Positions 27,087-35,860 are shown, counted from the first letter of the stretch. The stretch is DNA of 57,357 nt from Actinomycetota bacterium (GCA_009701885.1 WLJH01000024.1:1-57357); one strand, 5' to 3'. The notes: generated by a model not told the origin, from the letters alone. Program-made: numbers and translations.

Positions 27087-27998
27087 ATGAACGACGACTC
27101 GGTCTACGACGGGCTGCTCGGCGGCGACGACTCCCAGTGGGCGTTCGGCACCGACTTCGAGGACCCCCTGGCCGGCGTCGACACGACGCTGCCCGAGGGT
27201 GTCGACGGCGCTGCCCTGGCGGCGTACTGCCTGATGCTCGGTGACGACGCCCTCGTCCTGTCCCACCGGCTCTCGGAGTGGTGCAGCAACGCGCCCGACC
27301 TGGAGGAGGACATCGCGCTGGCCAACGTCGCGCTCGACCTGCTCGGCCAGGCGCGGCTGCTGCTCGCGCGGGCCGCGGCCGCCGACCCGTCGGTCGTCCC
27401 GGTGCTGCCCGAGGGCTCGCCGGTGCCGCCGGAGGACGCGCTCGCCTTCTTCCGCGACCAGGACGCCTTCCGCAACGTCCGGCTGGTCGAGGGCGACCGC
27501 GGGGACTTCGCGGTGACCACGGTGCGGCTGCTCGTCGCGTCGACCTGGCGGCTCGCGCTCATGCAGCGCCTGGCCACCAGCCGCGACGCGGTGCTGTCGG
27601 CGATCGCAGCGAAGGCAGTGAAGGAGCTGGCCTACCACCGCGACCACGCCGCGCGCTGGGTCGTCACCCTGGGCAGCGGCACCGAGGAGTCGCGTCGCCG
27701 CACCGAGGCAGCGCTGGCGACCGTGTGGCCGCTGCGCTGGGAGCTCGACCGTACCCACGAGGTCGAGCGCACGCTGGCCGCCGACGGCGTCGCCGTCGAC
27801 CCGGCCGACGTCGCAGCCGAGGTCGACGTGCTGCTCGACCAGGTGCTCGCCGCCGCCGGCCTCGAGGTCCCCGAGGTGAAGCGGACCGGAGGCCTGGGTG
27901 GTCGCACCGGCCGCGACGGCGTGCACACCGAGGCGCTCGGCAAGGTCCTGGCGGAGATGCAGTCGGTCGCCCGCGCGCACCCGGCCGGCCGCTGGTGA
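27087..27998 (+). CDS. paaC: 1,2-phenylacetyl-CoA epoxidase, structural subunit
   Basis: 303 residues. It shares the ferritin-like four-helix fold with PaaA (YCLMLGDDALVLSHRLSEW, EEDIALANVALDLLGQARLLL, KAVKELAYHRDHAARWVV, TEALGKVLAEMQSVARAHP) and pairs with it. The linker after residue 10 is longer and more acidic than in E. coli. It begins 13 bp after paaB and overlaps paaD by GTGA. Confidence 0.95.
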   Translation: MNDDSVYDGLLGGDDSQWAFGTDFEDPLAGVDTTLPEGVDGAALAAYCLMLGDDALVLSHRLSEWCSNAPDLEEDIALANVALDLLGQARLLLARAAAADPSVVPVLPEGSPVPPEDALAFFRDQDAFRNVRLVEGDRGDFAVTTVRLLVASTWRLALMQRLATSRDAVLSAIAAKAVKELAYHRDHAARWVVTLGSGTEESRRRTEAALATVWPLRWELDRTHEVERTLAADGVAVDPADVAAEVDVLLDQVLAAAGLEVPEVKRTGGLGGRTGRDGVHTEALGKVLAEMQSVARAHPAGRW

Positions 27999-28516
27999 GC
28001 GCGGTGGTGACGGTGAGGACGGGGTACGCCGACCCGCGGGCCGTGGCAGCGCAGGTCACCGACCCCGAGATGCCGATGCTGACGCTGGCCGACCTCGGCG
28101 TGCTGCGCGACGTCGAGGTCGAGGGTCCCGGCCACGTGGTCGTGACGATCACGCCGACGTACTCCGGCTGCCCGGCCATGGCCACGATGCGCGACGACCT
28201 CGTGCACGCGCTCACCGACGCCGGCTGGTCCGACGTCGAGGTGAGGGTGCGGCTGCACCCGGCCTGGTCGACCGACTGGATCAGCGACGAGGGCCGCCGG
28301 GCGCTGCGCGAGCACGGCATCTCCCCGCCGGGCGCCGCCCCGCGCCGCGACGGCCCCGTGCCGCTCAACCTGATGCCCACCCGCCGCGCGCTGACCTGCC
28401 CGCGCTGCGCCTCACCGGCCGTCGAGGTGGTCTCGGAGTTCGGCCCGACGGCCTGCAAGGCGTCGTACCGCTGCACCGCCTGCCTCGAGCCGTTCGAGCA
28501 CGTCAAGGAGATCTGA
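27995..28516 (+). CDS. paaD: Phenylacetate-CoA oxygenase assembly protein (MIP18/SufT-like)
   Basis: 173 residues. The MIP18-family N-terminus has TDPEMPMLTLADLGVLRDV and TPTYSGCPAMATM, with the reactive Cys used by iron-sulfur assembly factors. The C-terminus is a zinc ribbon with CPRC, then TACKASYRCTAC. PaaD is thought to mature the iron centres of the epoxidase or of PaaE. GTG at 27995 overlaps the paaC stop; the stop shares one base with the paaE ATG. Confidence 0.93.
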   Translation: MSAVVTVRTGYADPRAVAAQVTDPEMPMLTLADLGVLRDVEVEGPGHVVVTITPTYSGCPAMATMRDDLVHALTDAGWSDVEVRVRLHPAWSTDWISDEGRRALREHGISPPGAAPRRDGPVPLNLMPTRRALTCPRCASPAVEVVSEFGPTACKASYRCTACLEPFEHVKEI

Positions 28517-29613
28517 TGACCGTCACCGACGCGAGCGCCGACACGGCTCGTACGACGACCACTCCGGGCTTCCACGCCCTGACGGTGTCGCGGGTCGACC
28601 GGCTGTGCGACGACGCCGCGGCCGTCACCTTCGCGGTGCCGCCCGAGCTGCGTGACGCCTACGCCTTCGCGCCCGGCCAGTCGATCGTCCTGCGGCGCGA
28701 GGTCGACGGGGTCGAGCACCGCCGGTCCTACTCCATCTGCGCGCCCGCCGGCGCCGACCTGCGCGTCGGCGTCCGCGAGATCCCCGACGGGCTGTTCTCG
28801 TCGTGGCTGGTGCGGCAGGTCCGCCCGGGTGACGTCGTGGAGGTCGGGCCGCCGACCGGCTCCATGAAGGCCGACCCCACCACCTCGGGACGGCACCTGT
28901 GCATCGCGGCCGGCTCGGGCATCACGCCGATGCTCTCGATCGCCTCCTCGGTGCTGGCCGACCCGGACTCGCAGGTGACGCTGCTCTACGGCAACCGCAC
29001 GTCCTCCTCGGTGATGTTCGCCGAGGAGCTCGCCGACCTGAAGAACCGCGCCCCCGCGCGCTTCGACCTCGTCCACGTGCTTTCCCGGGAGCCGCGCGAC
29101 ACCGAGCTCTTCTCCGGTCGGCTGGACGCCGATCGGCTGCGCCGGCTGCTCGACCTGCTGGTGCCGCTCGCGGACGTCGACCACGTGTGGCTGTGCGGCC
29201 CGCTGGGGCTGACCACCGACGCGCGCGCGGTGCTGACCGAGCTCGGCGTGCCGAAGGACCGGATCCACCTCGAGCTGTTCTACGTCGACGAGCCGCCCCC
29301 CGAGGTGCGCCGCGAGGACAAGGTCCTCGAGGGCGAGGTCTCCCAGGTGACCGTGACCCTCGACGGCCGCACGACGGTCACGCCGATGCCGAAGGGGCAG
29401 AGCATCCTCGACGGCGCCAGCGCGGTGCGCAACGACCTGCCGTTCGCCTGCAAGGGCGGGGTGTGCGGCACCTGCCGGGCGCACCTGGTCTCCGGCGAGG
29501 CCGACATGCGGCGCAACTACGCACTCGACGACGACGAGGTCGAGCGTGGGTTCGTCCTCACCTGCCAGACGTGGCCGGTGGGCGACGAGGTCGTCGTGGA
29601 CTTCGACGCGTGA
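28516..29613 (+). CDS. paaE: 1,2-phenylacetyl-CoA epoxidase reductase
   Basis: 365 residues. FAD-binding RRSYSICAP (about 74-82), NAD(P)-binding AAGSGITPMLSIA (about 135), and a C-terminal plant-type [2Fe-2S] ferredoxin with C312, C317, C320 (CKGGVCGTC) and C350 (LTCQTWP). It passes electrons from NADPH to the diiron site of PaaA. The start overlaps paaD by one base (TGATG), preceded by AAGGAG. Confidence 0.96.
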   Translation: MTVTDASADTARTTTTPGFHALTVSRVDRLCDDAAAVTFAVPPELRDAYAFAPGQSIVLRREVDGVEHRRSYSICAPAGADLRVGVREIPDGLFSSWLVRQVRPGDVVEVGPPTGSMKADPTTSGRHLCIAAGSGITPMLSIASSVLADPDSQVTLLYGNRTSSSVMFAEELADLKNRAPARFDLVHVLSREPRDTELFSGRLDADRLRRLLDLLVPLADVDHVWLCGPLGLTTDARAVLTELGVPKDRIHLELFYVDEPPPEVRREDKVLEGEVSQVTVTLDGRTTVTPMPKGQSILDGASAVRNDLPFACKGGVCGTCRAHLVSGEADMRRNYALDDDEVERGFVLTCQTWPVGDEVVVDFDA

Positions 29614-30365
29614 GCGCCGGCAGGACAGCGGTCCGGGTCGAGGAGCACGACGACCGCGTCGTGCTGGTGCTCGACCGCCCCGAGGTCCGCAACGCCATCG
29701 ACCAGCAGATGGTCGACGAGCTGCACGCCGCGTGCGCCTCGCTCGAGGCCGACCCGCGGATCGCGATCCTCGTCGGCGAGGGCGGGGTCTTCGCCGCCGG
29801 TGCCGACATCGCCCAGCTGCGCGAGCGTCGCCGCGACGACGCCCTGCGCGGCATCAACTCCGCGATCTTCGACCGGATCCGCCGGCTGCCCATGCCGGTG
29901 ATCGGCCTGGTCGACGGCTGGGCGCTCGGTGGCGGTGCGGAGCTCGCCTACGCCTGCGACTTCCGGATCGGCACGCCGCGCACCCGGATCGGGAATCCCG
30001 AGACAGGCCTGGGGATCCTCGCCGCCGCCGGGGCGGCCTGGCGGCTCGCCGAGCTCGTGGGGGAGCCGCTGGCCAAGGAGGTCCTGCTGGCCGGCCGGGT
30101 CCTCGACGCCGAGGAGGCGCGGTCGGTGCGGCTGCTCAACGAGGTCGTCGAGCCCGACGAGCTGCTCACCGCCGGACACCGGTGGGCCGACTCGATCGCC
30201 CGGCAGGCGCCGCTGGCCACCCGGCTCACCAAGGCGGTCTTCCACGCGCCCCGTGAGGCGCACCCCTTCGTCGACGACCTCGCCCAGGCGGTGCTCTTCG
30301 AGACCGAGGAGAAGCACGCCCGCATGACGGCCTTCCTGGACCGTCGGAAGGACAAGGACTCATGA
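29610..30365 (+). CDS. Enoyl-CoA hydratase/isomerase (PaaF/PaaG role)
   Basis: 251 residues, crotonase fold. GEGGVFAAGADIAQLRER and WALGGGAELAYACDFRIG provide the two oxyanion-hole amides; NPETGLGILAAAGAAWRL holds one catalytic Glu region (NPE), the other Glu position is not obvious. In the pathway it would hydrate 2,3-dehydroadipyl-CoA (PaaF) or isomerise the epoxide (PaaG). Only one crotonase occurs in this operon, so a second must be elsewhere. GTG overlaps the paaE stop. Confidence 0.85.
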   Translation: MSAGRTAVRVEEHDDRVVLVLDRPEVRNAIDQQMVDELHAACASLEADPRIAILVGEGGVFAAGADIAQLRERRRDDALRGINSAIFDRIRRLPMPVIGLVDGWALGGGAELAYACDFRIGTPRTRIGNPETGLGILAAAGAAWRLAELVGEPLAKEVLLAGRVLDAEEARSVRLLNEVVEPDELLTAGHRWADSIARQAPLATRLTKAVFHAPREAHPFVDDLAQAVLFETEEKHARMTAFLDRRKDKDS

Positions 30366-31243
30366 GCGCGCCCCCCACCGACCCGTCCCCCGACCTCCCG
30401 GCAGCGGTCGGTGTGCACGGCGGCGGCCGGATGGGCGCCGGCATCGCGCACGGCTTCCTGGTCGCCGGCTCGTCGGTCGTGGTCGTGGAGGCGTCCGCCG
30501 AGGCCGCCGCGCAGGCTCGGCAGCGGGTCCTCGACAGCCTGGCGACGGCGTACGAGCGCGGGAAGACCGCCGCCCCGCCGGAGGAGTACGCCGCCCGCCT
30601 CGTCACCAGCGCCGACGCGGCTGCCCTGGCGGGCTGCGGGCTCGTGGTCGAGGCCGTCCCGGAGGACCCGGCGCTCAAGACGCAGGTGCTCACCGCGGCC
30701 GAGGCGGTCGCGCCCGACGCCGTGCTCGCCACCAACACCAGCTCGCTGTCCATCGACGGCATCGCCGCCCACCTGGCCCGGCCCGAGCGGTTCCTGGGGC
30801 TGCACTTCTTCAACCCGGTCCCGGCCAGCGCACTGGTCGAGGTCGTGGTCGGGTCCCGCACCGACGCCGACCTCGTGGCGCAGGCACAGGGCTGGGTCGA
30901 GGCGCTCGGCAAGACGGCCATCACCGTCACCGACGCCCCCGGTTTCGCCTCGAGCCGGCTCGGGGTCGCGATCGCCCTGGAGGCGATGCGGATGCTCGAG
31001 GAGGGGGTCGCCTCCGCGGAGGACATCGACACCGCGATGACGCTGGGCTACCGCCACCCGGTGGGGCCGCTGCGCACCACGGACATCGTCGGCCTCGACG
31101 TACGGCTGGCCATCGCCGAGCACCTGGCCCGCGAGCTCGGGCCCCGCTTCGAGCCGCCGCAGGTCCTGCGCGACCTGGTCGCCGCCGGGCGGCTGGGCCG
31201 CAAGACCGGCTCCGGCTTCTACGACTGGAGGACAGCAGAGTGA
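30362..31243 (+). CDS. 3-hydroxyacyl-CoA dehydrogenase (PaaH role)
   Basis: 293 residues, a single-domain enzyme shorter than E. coli PaaH (475). NAD-binding GVHGGGRMGAGIAHGFLVAG, catalytic His in LGLHFFNPVP (about 148), TNTSSLSIDGIA and DAPGFASSRLG are conserved; the C-terminal domain ends GRKTGSGFYDW. It oxidises 3-hydroxyadipyl-CoA to 3-oxoadipyl-CoA, which a thiolase such as PcaF then cleaves. ATGA overlap with the hydratase; its stop overlaps paaK. Confidence 0.9.
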   Translation: MSAPPTDPSPDLPAAVGVHGGGRMGAGIAHGFLVAGSSVVVVEASAEAAAQARQRVLDSLATAYERGKTAAPPEEYAARLVTSADAAALAGCGLVVEAVPEDPALKTQVLTAAEAVAPDAVLATNTSSLSIDGIAAHLARPERFLGLHFFNPVPASALVEVVVGSRTDADLVAQAQGWVEALGKTAITVTDAPGFASSRLGVAIALEAMRMLEEGVASAEDIDTAMTLGYRHPVGPLRTTDIVGLDVRLAIAEHLARELGPRFEPPQVLRDLVAAGRLGRKTGSGFYDWRTAE

Positions 31244-32547
31244 AGGACCTGAGCCCGCGCCCCGGGGACCTCGAGCCGATCGAGACCGCCTCGCTCGACG
31301 AGCTGCGCTCGCTCCAGACCGAGCGGCTGCGCTGGTCGGTGCGCCACGCGTACGACAACGTCCCGCACTACCGTGCGTCGCTCGACGCCGCGGGCGTGCA
31401 CCCCGACGACGTGAAGGAGCTCGCCGACCTGGCGAAGCTGCCGTTCACGACCAAGGCGGACCTGCGGGAGAACTACCCGTTCGGGATGTTCGCGGTGCCG
31501 CGCGAGCAGGTCGCGCGGATCCACGCCTCGTCCGGCACGACCGGGAAGCCGACCGTCGTGGGCTACACCCTCGACGACCTCGACGTGTGGGCGAGCGTGG
31601 TGGCCCGCAGCATCCGTGCGGCCGGCGGTCGGGCGGGCGACGTGCTGCACAACGCCTACGGCTACGGGCTGTTCACCGGCGGGCTCGGGGCGCACTACGG
31701 CGCGGAGAGGCTCGGCTGCACGGTGGTGCCGGTCTCCGGGGGCATGACCGAGCGGCAGGTCCAGCTGATCCAGGACTTCCGCCCCGACATCATCATGGTG
31801 ACGCCGTCGTACATGCTCTCGGTGATCGACGAGATGGAGCGGCAGGGGATCGACCCGCGCAGCACCTCGCTCAAGGTCGGCATCTTCGGCGCCGAGCCGT
31901 GGACCAACGACATGCGCCGCGAGATGGAGCAGCGCCTCGACATGCACGCCGTCGACATCTACGGGCTCTCGGAGGTGATCGGCCCCGGCGTGGCCAGCGA
32001 GTGCGTGGAGACCAAGGACGGGCTGCACGTCTGGGAGGACCACTTCTACCCCGAGGTCATCGACCCGGTGACCGGAGAGGTGCTGCCCGACGGCGAGGAG
32101 GGGGAGCTGGTGCTCACCTCGCTGACCAAGCAGGCGATGCCGGTGCTGCGCTACCGCACCCGCGACCTGACCCGGCTGCTGCCGGGCACCGCGCGCACGA
32201 TGCGGCGGATGGAGAAGGTCACCGGCCGCACCGACGACATGATCATCCTGCGCGGGGTCAACCTCTTCCCGACCCAGATCGAGGAGCTGGTGCTGCAGCT
32301 GCCGGCGCTGTCCCCGCACTTCCAGTGCGTGCTGGAGCGCGAGGGCAACCTCGACTCGCTCACGGTGCTGGTCGAGCGGCGCGAGGGCGCCGACGCCGAG
32401 ACGGGCCGTCAGGCCGGCGCGGAGCTGCGGCACCTGGTGAAGAGCTCGATCGGGGTGTCGGTGGGCGTAGACGTCGTCGACCCCGAGAGCGTCGAGCGGT
32501 CGGTGGGCAAGATGCGGCGGATCGTCGACCGGCGCCCGCCGCGGTGA
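31240..32547 (+). CDS. paaK: Phenylacetate-CoA ligase
   Basis: 435 residues. AMP-binding P-loop SSGTTGKPTVVGYT begins at S97; later YGLSEVIGPGVASEC, YRTRDLTRLLPG and the C-terminal hinge RTDDMIILRGVNLFPTQIEE are the PaaK hallmarks. It activates phenylacetate to phenylacetyl-CoA, the first step. The GTG overlaps the dehydrogenase stop (GTGA). It is the last gene of the operon and ends eight bases before the convergent paaR stop. Confidence 0.95.
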   Translation: MKDLSPRPGDLEPIETASLDELRSLQTERLRWSVRHAYDNVPHYRASLDAAGVHPDDVKELADLAKLPFTTKADLRENYPFGMFAVPREQVARIHASSGTTGKPTVVGYTLDDLDVWASVVARSIRAAGGRAGDVLHNAYGYGLFTGGLGAHYGAERLGCTVVPVSGGMTERQVQLIQDFRPDIIMVTPSYMLSVIDEMERQGIDPRSTSLKVGIFGAEPWTNDMRREMEQRLDMHAVDIYGLSEVIGPGVASECVETKDGLHVWEDHFYPEVIDPVTGEVLPDGEEGELVLTSLTKQAMPVLRYRTRDLTRLLPGTARTMRRMEKVTGRTDDMIILRGVNLFPTQIEELVLQLPALSPHFQCVLEREGNLDSLTVLVERREGADAETGRQAGAELRHLVKSSIGVSVGVDVVDPESVERSVGKMRRIVDRRPPR

Positions 32548-32554
32548 CCTGGAG

Positions 32555-33157
32555 CTAGCGGGCGTCGAGGCCCTCGAAGGCGAGCGCGGTCAGGGCCTGC
32601 GCCAGCTGCTCGCCGCTGACCGGGCCGGTCGGGCGGTACCACTCGACCAGGCTGTTGACCATGCCGAAGAGCAGCCGGCTGACCACGTCGGGGTCGAGGT
32701 CGCCGCGCAGGCCACGCTCCTCGACGGCGTCGCGGACCAGCCCGGCCAGGGCGCGGTCGATCCGGCGCCGGCGCTCCAGGGCGGCGACCTCGGTGGCGGT
32801 GTTGCCGTGCACGCGCAGCAGCAGGGTCACGGCGGGTTGGTGGGCCACGAGCACCTCGACGCTGCGGCGCACGGCCTCGTGCAACCGCTCGGTCGCGGGG
32901 CCGTCGGCCTGGGTCGCGGCGGCCACGGTCGCGTCGAGCTCGTCGAGCGCCTCGGCGAGTGCCGCCGAGAGCAGCTCCTCCTTGGAGTCGACGTGGTGGT
33001 AGACCGCCGACTTGGTGACCCCGAGGCTCTTCGCGATGTCGTCGATGGTGGTGGCGTCGTACCCCTTGCGGATGAAGAGCGCCACCGCCGCGGCCAGGAC
33101 CGCCGCGCGGTCGTGGCCCGGACGCCCCCTCCGCGCGCGCGGCTGCTGCTCGGTCAC
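32555..33157 (-). CDS. paaR: TetR-family repressor, probable PaaR
   Basis: 200 residues from GTG at 33157. The HTH region reads RGRPGHDRAAVLAAAVALFIRKGYDATTIDDIAKSLGVTKSAVYHHVDSKEELL, textbook TetR; the C-terminal ligand domain has RVHGNTATEVAALERRRRIDR and FGMVNSLVEWYRP, as in actinobacterial PaaR. It should bind phenylacetyl-CoA and leave the palindrome at 25771-25782. It is convergent with paaK. I see no copy of the palindrome in front of its own start, so autoregulation is not evident. Confidence 0.82.
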   Translation of the reverse strand: MTEQQPRARRGRPGHDRAAVLAAAVALFIRKGYDATTIDDIAKSLGVTKSAVYHHVDSKEELLSAALAEALDELDATVAAATQADGPATERLHEAVRRSVEVLVAHQPAVTLLLRVHGNTATEVAALERRRRIDRALAGLVRDAVEERGLRGDLDPDVVSRLLFGMVNSLVEWYRPTGPVSGEQLAQALTALAFEGLDAR

Positions 33158-33175
33158 GTGCCACAGGCTCCCACA

Positions 33176-33597
33176 GGGGGATGGTGGGTCTGCGGGGAGG
33201 CGTTCTACTACCACGACGACGGGGTGCGGACCCTCCAGCCGGGGCAGCTGCTGGTCTGCGACGCCGACCGCCCGTTCATGCGCGGCTTCTCCCAGGGGCT
33301 GGAGGAGCTGGTGCTGAAGGTGCCCCAGGAGGTCTTCGCCGAGGCCACCGGCATCGCCGCGCTGCCCCGACCGGTCATGGTGCCGTTCGGCTCCGGGGAG
33401 AACCCGTACGCCGAGGCGCTGGCGCGCCTGGTCGGCTCGACGGTCCGTGAGGACGACCCCGCCGTGGTCCACGAGGGCGAGCTGCTGGAGCTCGTCGGCG
33501 CGCTCGCGTCGCCCGGCCGGTCCGACGGCCCCGCGGCGTACGCTGCCGCGGCCCGCGCGTACGTCGAGCGGCACCTCCGCGACCGGGCGCTGTCGGC
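33176..33597 (+). pseudogene. AraC-family regulator, truncated at both ends
   Basis: One frame reads GEAFYYHDDGVRTLQPGQLLVCDADRPFMRGFSQGLEELVLKVP, the N-terminal sensor of AraC-type regulators (FeaR-like), continuing to ARAYVERHLRDRALS, which is where the AraC HTH begins. The first about 70 residues and nearly the whole HTH are missing; the frame goes on into non-homologous sequence. It abuts the 5' end of paaR, so a deletion has removed its start and promoter. It may once have controlled a linked aromatic amine or styrene pathway. Confidence 0.7.
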
Positions 33598-34049
33598 TTC
33601 GGAGAGCGCGCCACCGACGTACGCCGCCGCGCGGTCCTCGCCCGCTCGCTCGCCTGACGGCCTCGGGTCTGCGGGACCGCGGGGCCACGGCGTGGTCAAG
33701 CAGCGCGGGCCCGGCGGGGGCGTCGTCGGGACCAGGTCGTGGGCGCGACATGAGTGCTTGTGGTCGATGACCCGCGTTGACCGTGGGCGCGTGCGCTGTG
33801 TTCGCGCGCCGAGCCGACCAGTCCCGCGGAAGAACGGGACGGCTCGGCAGCACGGGTTGGTCGTACTGGAGGTCCTGTCCGGCAGCTGGTGCCGTGCTGG
33901 ACCTCCAGATCGATCGGTCTGCCCGGTGCGCGCCTCCTCGACTGCGGGCGCGCGGCCTTGGCCGCCGGACGAGCCGAGTGGGCCCGCCTGGTGATCCGCA
34001 CCGAGGACGGGGCGCGCTGGGCCGTCCCCGTGCGGCTGGTCGGACGGTC
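33598..34049. other. Non-coding debris with two hairpins
   Basis: About 450 bp without an intact gene. It holds a hairpin with arms around 33810-33850 (GAGCC and GTCCCG pairing with CGGGAC and GGCTC), the second copy of the 43-bp hairpin repeat (33866-33908), and a startless frame ending LVIRTEDGARWAVPVRLVG at about 34053 that may be the 3' end of a lost gene. Confidence 0.5.
33865..33918. repeat. Hairpin repeat copy 2
   Basis: Same arms as at 17132-17174 (CTGGAGGTCC pairs with GGACCTCCAG at 33899-33908) with a middle GGCAGCTGGTGCC. Similarity includes flanking A at 33865 and the CGATCGG after the stem. Confidence 0.65.
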
Positions 34050-34598
34050 CTAGCCCGCGGGGGTGACCCCGTGCCGGCGGGCGAACGCCTCCAGCCGGTC
34101 GCGGACGACCCCGTGGTCGACGTCGACGAGCTCGCCCCCGCCGACGGCCACGACCCGGCCGTCGGTGAGCACGAGCGCCTCGGCCTCCTCGGTCATGACC
34201 GCGTCCTCGCCCTCCGTCGAGACCGAGGCGCCGGTGAAGCGGTAGCGCAGGATCCCGACGGGGAAGCCGTCGACGCCCTGCTTCTCGGTGCGGTCGGGCA
34301 GCAGTCGCCGCGGGGTCACCAGGACGTGCGGGACGGCGCCGGGCGAGCCCGCTTCGACCAGCCGCTCGACGGTGGCCTGCACGGCGCGGCGGTGGTGGGC
34401 ATCGGTCTGCAGGAGCCGCACGTCGACGCGCTGCCGCTCGCGGGTGTTCTCGCGGTCGACCTCGGCGGCGCACTCGGCGCAGAGGCTGCGGACGGTGGTG
34501 CTGCCGTAGGTGTGGGTCATGTGGGTGTGGCACTTGGGCTGGTCGCACCGCCCGCAGCGTGCGACCGCGAGGAGGCCGCAGGCGCAGTGGGAGGTCAT
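34050..34598 (-). CDS. Cys-rich N-terminal zinc-finger protein of unknown function
   Basis: 182 residues. The first 45 hold CAC, CGRCDQPKCHTHMTH and LCAECAAE, probably a B-box-like or double zinc knuckle. The rest is a mixed alpha/beta domain (HVLVTPRRLLPDRTEKQGVDGFPVGILRYRF, LVLTDGRVVAVGGGELVDVDH). I do not recognise it. ATG at 34598 has TACCGT exactly six bases upstream, so the mRNA is probably leaderless. Confidence 0.7.
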   Translation of the reverse strand: MTSHCACGLLAVARCGRCDQPKCHTHMTHTYGSTTVRSLCAECAAEVDRENTRERQRVDVRLLQTDAHHRRAVQATVERLVEAGSPGAVPHVLVTPRRLLPDRTEKQGVDGFPVGILRYRFTGASVSTEGEDAVMTEEAEALVLTDGRVVAVGGGELVDVDHGVVRDRLEAFARRHGVTPAG

Positions 34599-34919
34599 GG
34601 GCGAACGGTACGGGCAGGCACCCACAACCACATGAAGAAGCCGTGAAGTCCGCCCCGGAGCGCGCGCACCCGCGCGCCTCGGCAGGCAGGCTTGTCCAGC
34701 GGCCAGGCCCGGCACCTCTCGTGCGGGGATCGGGTGAATCGTCACGCCGACCGCGCGGGGTGCGGCGGGCTCCTCCGACCGCGCCCCGACACCTCCCGAC
34801 CCCAGGGGCCGTGCCCCGGTACCGGGCGGGTGGCCCCGCGGGTGACCGTGGCGGTCACGCCGCTGGACCGGGGCGCGGCTCCTGGAGCGTCCGGCAGGGG
34901 CCGCCGAGGACGTCGTCGC
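34599..34919. other. Intergenic region, nothing recognised beyond a promoter
   Basis: Apart from the TACCGT box at 34605-34610 for the minus-strand gene I see only GC-rich sequence with scattered short inverted pairs. No open frame here has a start signal or domain. Confidence 0.5.
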
Positions 34920-35321
34920 TCAGGGAGTGACGTCACCGTCCGGGGGCGTGACGACCTCGATCTCGGCGTACGGCCCCTCCTGCGGCTCGACGGGCACCAG
35001 CAGGTCCACCGTGCTGCCGTCGTCGAGCCCGAGCGTGAGCTCGACGAAGAACCCGACCGGAAGGTCGTCGGCCTGCACCGCGACGGCCGGCACCCGGGCC
35101 AGCTCGACCGGCTCGCCCGGCGGCAGGTCGATCTCCTCCTCCAGCACCGCGGCGGTCACGGGGCCGCGCTCGCTGTCGACCTCGGCCGAGACGAGGGCGG
35201 CCGGTTCGTCGGTGGTGTTGAGCAGCGTGCCCACGACGCGGCCGTTCCCCTCGCCGTCGGTGACGATCGCGAAGCCGAGGGCGTCGAGCCGCTCGGTGCG
35301 GGGCCGGGGCGTGTGTGACAC
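34920..35321 (-). CDS. Hypothetical beta-rich protein (PCu(A)C-like fold suspected)
   Basis: 133 residues from GTG at 35321. Alternating beta strands (VVGTLLNTTDEPAALVSAEV, DLPVGFFVELTLGLDDGSTVDLLVPVEPQEGPYAEI) resemble the DUF461/PCu(A)C copper-chaperone-like lipoproteins of actinobacteria, but the conserved Met/His copper ligands and the lipobox signal peptide are absent. That makes it either cytosolic, mis-started, or a 5'-truncated copy. It begins about 20 bp after the paaI stop and could be cotranscribed. Confidence 0.55.
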   Translation of the reverse strand: MSHTPRPRTERLDALGFAIVTDGEGNGRVVGTLLNTTDEPAALVSAEVDSERGPVTAAVLEEEIDLPPGEPVELARVPAVAVQADDLPVGFFVELTLGLDDGSTVDLLVPVEPQEGPYAEIEVVTPPDGDVTP

Positions 35322-35341
35322 CTGTTCGTGTCCTCGGTGGG

Positions 35342-35794
35342 TCAGGTCGGCGAGGGCAGCGCGGGGTTCGGCGTGCCGAGCGAGCGGCTGCGCCCGCGGA
35401 ACGCCGCGACGAGGGTCCCGTCCGCGCGACGGACCTCGACGTCGTACAGGCCCGATCGGCCGCGGAGCGCGACCTCTCGGCCGACGGCCACGAGCTCCTC
35501 GCCGAGCCGCGCGCTCTCCAGGAAGGAGACGTCGAAGCCCGAGGCCACCGTCACCGTCCCGCGGGAGTTGCACGCGACCGCGAAGCAGCTGTCGGCCAGC
35601 GTCGCGACGACCCCGCCGTGGCAGACGTCCCAGCCGTTGACCATGTCCTCGCGCACGACCATCGAGACCGTGGCCGTCCCGGGCCCGGCCGCGACCAGGC
35701 GCATGCCGAGCGCCCGGCTGGCCGCGTCGGCGTCCCACATGTGCGCGGCGCTGCGGCGCGCGACCTCGTCCTCGTCCGGTGCTGGGGTGGTCAC
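35342..35794 (-). CDS. paaI: Hydroxyphenylacetyl-CoA thioesterase
   Basis: 150 residues, hot-dog fold. MVNGWDVCHGGVVATLADSCFAVACNSRG is the PaaI signature with the catalytic acidic residue on the central helix, and VASGFDVSFLESARLGEELVA follows. It releases CoA from dead-end ring-hydroxylated or non-productive phenylacetyl-CoA derivatives and so protects the paa pathway. It lies 2.8 kb beyond paaK, outside the operon. GTG at 35794 has GGAAGG upstream. Confidence 0.92.
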   Translation of the reverse strand: MTTPAPDEDEVARRSAAHMWDADAASRALGMRLVAAGPGTATVSMVVREDMVNGWDVCHGGVVATLADSCFAVACNSRGTVTVASGFDVSFLESARLGEELVAVGREVALRGRSGLYDVEVRRADGTLVAAFRGRSRSLGTPNPALPSPT

Positions 35795-35848
35795 CGGGCC
35801 ACCCTTCCAGAAGTCGGCCGTTCGCGTGATGGCGGTCACTCCCGCGGC

Positions 35849-35854
35849 TACCCT
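35849..35854 (+). promoter_or_regulatory. Leaderless-type -10 (TACCCT) of the LVIVD gene
   Basis: TACCCT, six bases (GCGGAG), GTG at 35861. GGAG could also serve as a Shine-Dalgarno site. Confidence 0.4.
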
Positions 35855-35860
35855 GCGGAG

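Noticed and set aside
32807..33994. A 395-residue frame as a full AraC gene
   Set aside because: The first half is antisense to paaR; only 33176-33597 has AraC homology and it lacks both ends.
34599..34919. A small gene in this gap
   Set aside because: No frame has a start signal, promoter spacing or recognisable composition.
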